From Platanthera guangdongensis (taxonomy: Eukaryota > Streptophyta > Magnoliopsida > Asparagales > Orchidaceae): DNA of 64,000 nucleotides. Of this stretch, positions 57,741-64,000 are shown piece after piece; positions within the stretch are counted from its first letter, which is position 1; each line of letters begins with the position of its first letter. Made by a program: the position numbers and the translations under genes. The stretch is from NCBI GenBank assembly GCA_039583875.1, contig CM077147.1:108484124-108548123 (forward strand). Direction: 5' to 3'. The notes beneath the pieces are model-generated. The model saw only the letters and a list, made by a program, of their open reading frames with translations. It was not told the origin of the DNA and made no database searches.

Positions 57741-58852
57741 CCAATTTAACTTTGCGGCTCTTGCACTTCCAAATTATGCAATCGAGGTTGCATCCGGGAT
57801 GCAGATGACTCGGCCACCGCTTTACCCTTTTCTTCATAAGACGCACCTGTCTTCTTTTCACTCCCTGAAGGGGCATTCCAACAAAATTTAGCTATGTGTC
57901 CTTTCTTCCCGCAATTATAACATATATGTGTATCAACACGTCCTTGACCATAGGTCTCCCCCGAAGAAACAGTCGAAGGAGCTGATTCAGCATGCCTGAA
58001 TCTTTTCTTCTCTCATCTACGAAACTCCGATTGCTCCGACTGGGGCACTTTGAATTCTGGCTTCTCCACTGCCAGTCTCTTCTTCTCTCATACCTGCTTC
58101 AAGTCCTTCTCCGACGCCCGGGCTATATCGACCAATGCTTGGAAGCCTTGGTTCATTGAACTTGGGAGTACTAACCTCAATTCATACCGCAGTCCCTCAT
58201 AAAATCGATTCGTCTTTCGCTCTTCCTCCGTGAAGCTTGACCCCGCATAACGCCCTAATATGGTAAACTCATGCAGGTACATATCAATATCATTCTCACC
58301 CAGCACCAAACGTTGAAACTCATTCTCCATCGCAATCTGCTGTGACACTGGCAAATACTTGGCAAGAAACAATCTGGTGAATTCATCAATTGTGACCTCC
58401 GCTAATCATCGACCTGCCAAGTGATGCACTTCCATATCATCCCGCCACAATCTCGCATCCCCTTCCAGCAGAAAAGTGGCTAAGGTCACTTTCTGCTCCT
58501 CTGCAGTCCTGATTGTCATCAGTATCATCTCCACTCTAGCAAGCCAATCTTCCGCCTGCGTTGGGGAAGTCGCCCCACCAAACGTAGGTGGATGAAACTC
58601 CATAAAGTGCTTCAATGACTCTTATGTTGCTTGCTCGTCCACCACAACAACAACGCGCTCTTGCCTTGCACCAGGCCATACTGGCACCCCTGCAGGCCCT
58701 GCCTGCCCAGTAGGTTGTGCCTGTAACACTGCAAGCACCATCTCCGTCACCATACGTATGGTCTCCGCCGAAGGAGGCGTAGACGCTTCAACTGGTTCCA
58801 TACTCTCATCGGACCGCTGGGACTCAAACTGCCCAGCACCACTCCTCGGCAC
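57741..58852 (-). pseudogene. gag: gag of N with in-frame stops
   Basis: It starts at GTG after an in-frame TAG (GCTAG|GTGCCG). It reads PRSGAGQFESQRSDES, capsid text KHFMEFHPPTFGGATS and ENEFQRLVLGENDIDMYLHEF, then a CCHC region near 57920-57870. Stops: TAA 58624-58622, TGA near 58406, TGA near 58088, several in positions where C-to-T change of CAA or CGA would suffice. No protease follows. It is related to E's gag. Confidence 0.85.
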
Positions 58853-58940
58853 CTAGCTATGTACAAAACACCATTAATCAGACATGTCATAACGGTAAAT
58901 ATACATTGACTACACACTCACGCACTTTACGTGCATGGAA

Positions 58941-59252
58941 TACATTCCTAGTGGACATTCGTGAGTTCAATTATGTTCTTCCCTCCCAAACAATCTCAAC
59001 CTGGCTCTAATACCACTTTGTAACGCCCCGACTCGTCACATGGAATATAACGGTGGGTCCGGTCGGGGCCCCACGCCATATTTCACAGACAAGCAGTGGA
59101 ATTACGTGTGGAAATCAAAGTCTACTCATCAAAATCTACTCGTATCCTAACTCAAAATATTATAGCGCAGCATTTTAAGTTGGATGAACTCAGCTCAATG
59201 AATGTCCACTAATATACAAACTCCACATTTATATATCAAAATCAGGAATGTA
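58941..59252 (-). ncRNA. U5-leader long-range hairpin and PBS of N
   Basis: GAATGTCCACTA (59200-59211) complements TAGTGGACATTC (58949-58960), and AGGAATGTA (59244-59252) complements TACATTCCT (58941-58949). The loop is about 240 nt and holds the PBS GCTCTAATACCA (TGGTATTAGAGC on the minus strand, near 59004-59015; one change from the tRNA-Met complement). Confidence 0.6.
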
Positions 59253-61054
59253 TACAACACACACACACAAGGCCTTATGACCTTACAAGTTTCTCTTTAC
59301 ACACACATGGCTTTCTTCGCATGGCCTTCAAGGGCCTTAAGCAGCAAGCCTCCATTCCGCTCAAATCAATTCAGTCATCAGCACCTGCAATTAGATATTC
59401 ACCCGAGAGCAGCAAATAAAGTAACGATCAGCATTAGCTGACCAATTATAACGAGCCTACCCCTTACCCAGGGCAGGGTTCATTCCCTGTATGCATTGTC
59501 ATCACAAGCTATAAATCTACCAATCACAGTCATATCATAAACGCCGGTATCCACCAGACGCTCCGTGCACTCAGGGCACCTTATTGGTGTACCGGGGGTC
59601 CCAGTCATACACCACCGATCAGAGGTTCTTCACTTGTTGGTTGGGCGGTTCAATCCTAGTCCACCAATCCTACGGGCTGGCGACATTCCGTCCATACCAC
59701 TCAGAGGTACTACCTCACAGCATCCACAAACAACCAGAGCAGATCGACCCACCCAAGTGGTTTAGCAAGCCTAGTTTATCGTGCTCCACAGGCATTACCA
59801 CCAATCGACCCCTTCACCTATTTCCGATCGACCCACCCCTGTGGTGTAGCAAGTCGGGTTTAACTCGGCTCCCCAAGCGTTGCCACCAATCGATCCCTCA
59901 TCTATCTAGATCAACCCACCCTAGTGGTATAGCAGGTCAGGTTTATCCGCGCTCCCCAGACGTGCTACCAATTGATCTCTCATCATAACCAGGAGCTTAC
60001 TCAAAGTATCCATACATTTATAAGCACATCCATACATCCATCCAACAAAGCATAAACCGTTCATATCATCAAATCCACTGAGTCTTCTCCGGTTTACCCA
60101 TAATCATCACCAATCCAGACTACCCGTCCAGATGGGCTTCACACAACATGCATATGTCGTACTCTACACTTCCGGCTCTAGATGCAAACGCAGCCAAGGA
60201 ATTGCTTTCGATATCCACCTCTTGGTTGAGGATCCCATGCACATGCATAAATAAAGGACTTCGATGTCCAAGAAGGAGATCGTTACCCTTGAAGATCTCT
60301 TCGGCGCCATGAAGTATCCAAATGGAAGTCACCGCCTCAGCTCTACCTTCACGAATCCGATCTCAGATCTTCGCTCCGCACTCCGCAGCTCCTCCAGCAG
60401 CTGGTTTCCTCTTCCTCCTTCCTTTCCCTTACTCTCCCTCTCTCTTGGAAAGTGAGAAGAAGGAGAATGAAAATGAGGGAATAACTCCTCATTCTCGGCC
60501 TCATATCCACAGGGAGACTGCTTGGACACTTGGCTACAGGATAAGGGAACGAACGGCTCAGATTTGTCCAAGAATAGGCTGAACACGACCTGACACGCCC
60601 TGTGACACGCCCGTGTCATAGGCCGTGTCACTTAAGCGGTAGGCGACCGACTCAAATCCAACCAGTACACTACTGTGTGACATGCCCGTGCCACACCCTA
60701 CATGCCCGTGTTATGCCTGACACGCCCGTATCCAATAGCCGTGAACTTCACACAGAACACTCTCTACTTCACTCGAGAGGGACACGACCATGGGACACGC
60801 CCGTGTCCCAGGCCGTGTACACCAGGGCACACCCGTGTCCACCAGTACACGTAGTCCCGCCTGAATCCGCAAAGGACACGCCCTATGACACGCCCATGTC
60901 ACAGGCCGTGTACCCTGTACTCGACGATCGTCGACCAAAATTCGTCGTCCACACATCCAACTGCTCAACCCGAGAAGAACACGCCCTGGGACATGCTCGT
61001 GTCCCAGGCCGTGTCACTCAAACCTGAACCACAAGTAAGCTTTGGGGTGTTACA
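59019..61054 (-). repeat. 5' LTR of N
   Basis: 2036 bp, TGTAACGCCCCG to GGGGTGTTACA. It has TATAAGG-like text (GGATATGAGGCC here, GGATATAAGGCC in the partner) before the first gag exon, and a dyad array at about 60590-61015. It differs from 55224-57283 at many positions, so N is much older than H. Confidence 0.9.
60287..60310 (-). CDS. gag: Predicted LTR-encoded first gag exon of N
   Basis: ATG plus seven codons (MAPKRSSR) end at AGG before GTAACG. Joined to 58852 it gives SSR-VPRSGAG in frame; the intron is 58853-60286 (1434 bp). Confidence 0.65.
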
Positions 61055-61059
61055 TGGCC

Positions 61060-61390
61060 TTACAGTTAAGCTTTGCAACTATGAGTTTCATATATCGGCA
61101 CGCAGGCTGGCCACACATGAAAATAACATCATATGAACTTCTTTGCCCTTCAAGGGCCAGCATAGCAGCAACATCAACAGCAACAACAAGGGATTCAGCC
61201 CCCTATTTTCCGCTCGACTCTCCTGCACCTACACGGGACAATCCACCGCAGTGGTGTCAAACAAAGCAATGGTCAGCGTTCAGCTGACCAATTTATAACG
61301 ATCCTACCCATTACCCGTGGCAGTGAGAATCCTTCCCTGCAGGCATAGCATTTTATAAGCAGATATATATATCACACAATGTGCACTCAC
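61060..61390 (-). repeat. 5' LTR of E, second segment, truncated
   Basis: It matches 38548-38870 of E's other LTR up to GTGCACTCAC, then diverges completely. About 1.8 kb of this LTR, including TATA and first gag exon, is missing. Confidence 0.88.
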
Positions 61391-63086
61391 ATAAACCAAA
61401 AATTTCGTCCTCGAAATTTAAGTTAGGCCTACGGGGTTTCGAGTATGAAAAATAAAATGTAACATCCCAAGAGGTTGTAAGGAATACCTGACTGAAAAGC
61501 TCGGGGTACTTTTGTTGCATCATATCTTGCGGCTCCCAGGTATGCTCCTCTTGACCGTGATTCCTCCATAGGACCTTGACCAATGGAACCTTCTTGCGTC
61601 GCAAGACCCGCATCCCAGTATCCTCTATCTAAATCGGCTCCAGGTGCACCGATCGATCAGAAGATATAGGCTCATCTATAGTCGAAATCTGCTCCTCCGG
61701 CCGAAGTAGAGCTCTCCTCAGGGAGGAGACGTGGAAAACGTCGTGCAGGCCCTCCAGTTCTGGTGGCAGCTCCAGCCTATATGCTAAGGGACCGATCCGC
61801 TCAAGGATCTTGTAAGGCCCCATATATCTTGGGCTGAGCTTCTTCTTCCGACCACGCACCCGTGAAACTCCATGCATCGGTCGGATCTTCAAGAATACCC
61901 GGTCTCCAACTTGGAACTCTACCTGACGATGTCTCGCATCGTAATTCTTGTCCTGCCTACTCTGCGCCTTTAGCATCTGATCTCGTATCAGCCTCACCTG
62001 AGCTTCAATGTCCTCAACAAACTCCGGGCCCGGCACCTTCGGGTCCTCATCATGTATCCATGACAGCGGAGTGCTACACCTTCGTCCGTATAAGGCCTCA
62101 CAAGGGGCCATCCCTATGCTGGACTGGTAGCTGTTATTATATGAGAACTCGACCTGTGGCAACAACTTCTCCCAAGCCTCTCCGCAGTCCAGAATGCGTA
62201 GTCGCAGTAGATCTTCCAAAGTACGATTGGTGCGTTCCGTCTGCCCGTCAGTCTGGGGATGAAAAGTTGTACTGATTGTCAGCCGAGTGTCCAACTAGGC
62301 CTGCACTGATAGCCACTCCCGGGACGTAAACCGTTCATCCCGATCCGACACGATCTTTCTAGGAACGTCATGATAACGAACGAACTGCTCCACAAACTTC
62401 CGCACTAGCACACCAACCGAGTCATCCTTCCTGATCGGGATAAATCTGGCTACCTTCGTCAGCCGGTTGACGATTACCCAGATCGAATCGTTCCCCGTCC
62501 GCGATCGGGGAAGCCCATGTATGAAGTCCATCGCGATATCATCGAACTTCCACTCTGGTACCTAGAGTGGTTGCAATAAGCCTATGGTGTTCCTACACTC
62601 CGCCTTCACCAACTGGCATGTCTCGTAGTGGGTCACGAAGTAGGTGATATCCTTCTTCATGCCTGGCCAGTACATGGTCTTCTTTAGATCCGCAGTCATC
62701 TTCGTAACTCCCGGGTATACCCAATACCGGCTACAGTGGGATTCCGTCATGATATTCTCCCGGACCTGGCCTCCCTATGGTTTATAAACCCATCCTCTGA
62801 AGCATAACAGGCCATCCCTCAGTGTGTAATCTCCAGCAGTACCTGCCTCCAAGGCCCTGAATATCATCACCATCTTGGCGTCCTGCCTCTGCCCATCTCT
62901 GACTCGGTCTTGAATTTCATTTGTGGCGCTCATTGCGGCTAAATACTCCTCATAGAGCTCGGGGTCATCAGCCGATGCCAGCGTGATGTGCATATCTTCT
63001 AATCTCTGCACCAGCTCCATGGACATAATCTGGGGCACAGCTCTGGAGGTGGCAGCTCTCCAACTCAGCGCATCGTCTATCACATT
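61391..63086 (-). pseudogene. pol: pol fragment of chromovirus M (RNase H end, integrase, chromodomain)
   Basis: From 63086 down: NVIDDALSW (end of RNase H), a linker with LEDMHITLASADDPELYEEY, integrase HHCC region (CSRYWVYPGVTKM), [62 protein letters not shown], and chromodomain text VPLVKVLWRNHGQEEHTWE near 61585-61525. Stops occur near 62772, 62559, 62292 and 61627. The linker and chromodomain differ clearly from E, F and H, so it is another lineage. It joins E's truncated LTR at 61390 and is cut at 63087 by P. Confidence 0.85.
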
Positions 63087-64000
63087 TGTTGATGCACGAA
63101 AACACAAGGGGGGTCGAGCACCGCCAGCTAACGGTTCGAACACCGGGGAATATGGAGACTGCGAGTAGTGATCTACTAAGCGGATGAGGGCAGGAAGAAG
63201 AGCAGGGCTGTGAGCCACGGCAACAACAGACTTCGCCCGTCGCGGCCTGAATACCTCTCTTGCGACGAGCTTTCCCTTGATTGAATTAGGATTGGGCTAC
63301 AAGTGAAAGGAAAAGGCTGATAAGGGCAGAGCGAGGGGGAGTCCGCAAGGTACAAGATTCGACTCCGTAGCCTGTAACAAGTAGGCTCCTGGGTCTGAGT
63401 CAGCGTGCCTTGGGTGCACCACCTCCCCCCTATTTATAGGATAGGGGGCCTGCCCAAACGGGCAGGGCTAAAATAACCGGCTGCCCGGGGTACAGGAGAA
63501 CCGGGCAGCGGTGACGGGAAGCAAAAAGAAAGAACATGCCAGTCCGCGCAGGAGGGGCGGACTGGGCTCGCGGACTGAAGCTTTGCTGCTTGGCGCGATC
63601 CCGCTGGAGGGCGGCGGACTGAGCGGACAGATCCTTGCGTCCGCTGCTGGGGTACCATCCGTCCGATTGGTGACCTTGCCGGACTGGGCGGACTGACAAA
63701 TTGCGTCCGCGCCTGTTGAAAGGGGGGTTTTGGCATCTTGCATGATGTTGCGGACTGAGGGGTTAACATAATCCCCGCACATTTTTAAGTTTCCAGAAAA
63801 CTTCGAAAATGTTTCCTTAACCGCCGAGTCCGCAAGCCTCGAAAATGCCGCCAACGCTATAAATATCGCTGGAGGCCCTGGAACTGTTGAGAATCTCGAT
63901 CGACACGGGGTGCTATTCACCACTTGCGGTCTCCACTTTCCAGTCCGGCATGGCAAGGCTTGGAGCTTTCTTCTCTAGTCTTACTACAAAAGGCGACCCA
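63087..64000 (-). repeat. LTR of a further element P, running out of the window
   Basis: TGTTGATGCACG starts inside M's RNase H codons, with candidate target site ACATT (63082-63086). TATAAATAGGGGGG on the minus strand (63438-63425) suggests transcription leftward, so this would be a minus-strand 3' LTR or solo LTR. The text from 63540 to 63760 has repeated CGGACTG and GCGGACTG. The right end and class are unknown. Confidence 0.55.
63431..63438 (-). promoter_or_regulatory. TATA box of P LTR
   Basis: TATAAATA on the minus strand within CCTATAAATAGGGGGGAGG, about 345 bp before the LTR end at 63087. Confidence 0.5.

Larger units (their letters stand above)
55224..61054 (-). mobile_element. Gag-only non-autonomous gypsy element N (TR-GAG type)
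   Basis: LTRs 55224-57283 and 59019-61054 with perfect target duplication TGGCC (55219-55223, 61055-61059). The 1735-bp interior holds gag but no protease, RT, RNase H or integrase. PBS, leader hairpin and first gag exon are present, so the element would depend on another element's Pol. It lies in E's 5' LTR. Confidence 0.94.
38291..61390 (-). mobile_element. Tekay-like gypsy element E, hosting H and N
   Basis: Left LTR 38291-40270 plus 49736-50118 (split by H), internal region 50119-54970, right LTR 54971-55223 plus 61060-61390 (split by N, then truncated). Gag, pol, PBS and both introns resemble those of H, but the genes are disrupted. The probable target site is AACAA at 38286-38290. The right half of the 5' LTR and its flank are deleted, so the element has no promoter of its own. 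Confidence 0.9.

Noticed and set aside
63852..63862. Plus-strand TATAAATA near 63856 as P's promoter
   Set aside because: The minus-strand TATA at 63431-63438 has better surroundings and agrees with the LTR end at 63087; the plus-strand one has no supporting structure in view.

Overview
This window is plant nuclear DNA made almost wholly of nested LTR retrotransposons. I found no intact host gene. The evidence is Ty1/copia pol of SIRE and Tork-like type, chromodomain-bearing Ty3/gypsy pol of Tekay/Del type, tRNA-Met-type primer sites, a small CACTA-like element, and clean 5-bp target duplications. It looks like a repeat-rich (pericentromeric-type) part of a large angiosperm genome; the species cannot be told from the sequence.

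Layout. An old copia element A (1-256, 12602-14276, 26461-27227) was split by a 12.3-kb SIRE-type copia B (257-12596, duplication ATAGT) and by a minus-strand gypsy F (14277-26455, duplication AAACT). F carries a truncated plus-strand gypsy G (21476-25136). To the right are an internally deleted minus copia I (27228-29945), fused to the front half of a minus SIRE element J (29946-32759, holding a CACTA-like MITE at 30189-30835). Next comes SIRE K (32760-35126, LTR rich in TTCTCGAGAA), cut by gypsy L (35127-38290), itself cut by gypsy E (38291-61390). E holds two insertions, one in each LTR: the young, open H (40271-49730, duplication TCCTC) and the pol-less gag-only N (55224-61054, duplication TGGCC). 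E's right LTR stops abruptly at 61390 against pol of another chromovirus M, and at 63087 a further LTR (P) begins and runs out of the window.

How the gypsy genes appear to work. In all six Tekay-like elements (E, F, G, H, L, N) the LTR, downstream of the TATA position, encodes an ATG plus seven codons ending at a splice-donor-like GTAAYR. In the four whose leader survives (E, G, H, N) the gag reading frame starts at GTG directly after an in-frame TAG that reads as a 3' splice site. Splicing would join an 8-residue basic leader in frame to Gag and remove a ~1.45-1.5-kb intron holding the PBS. A second 72-79-bp intron separates gag from protease in E, F and H; retaining it stops translation after Gag, removing it gives Gag-Pol. 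For H the three exons sum to exactly 1534 codons with one terminal stop. Inside the large intron, E, G, H and N keep a two-part complementarity between U5 and the leader that closes a loop over the PBS. This would exist only in unspliced RNA, as a retroviral packaging region does. I regard this split-gag/intronic-leader design as the most interesting system here.

A second theme is LTR arrays of short dyads upstream of the TATA position: GTGTCGACAC in copia B, TTCTCGAGAA in copia K, GACACG-CC-CGTGTC in the gypsy elements. GTGTCGACAC is shared by copia B and the unrelated gypsy LTRs. B also carries a second copy of this array with its own TATA box upstream of its third ORF.
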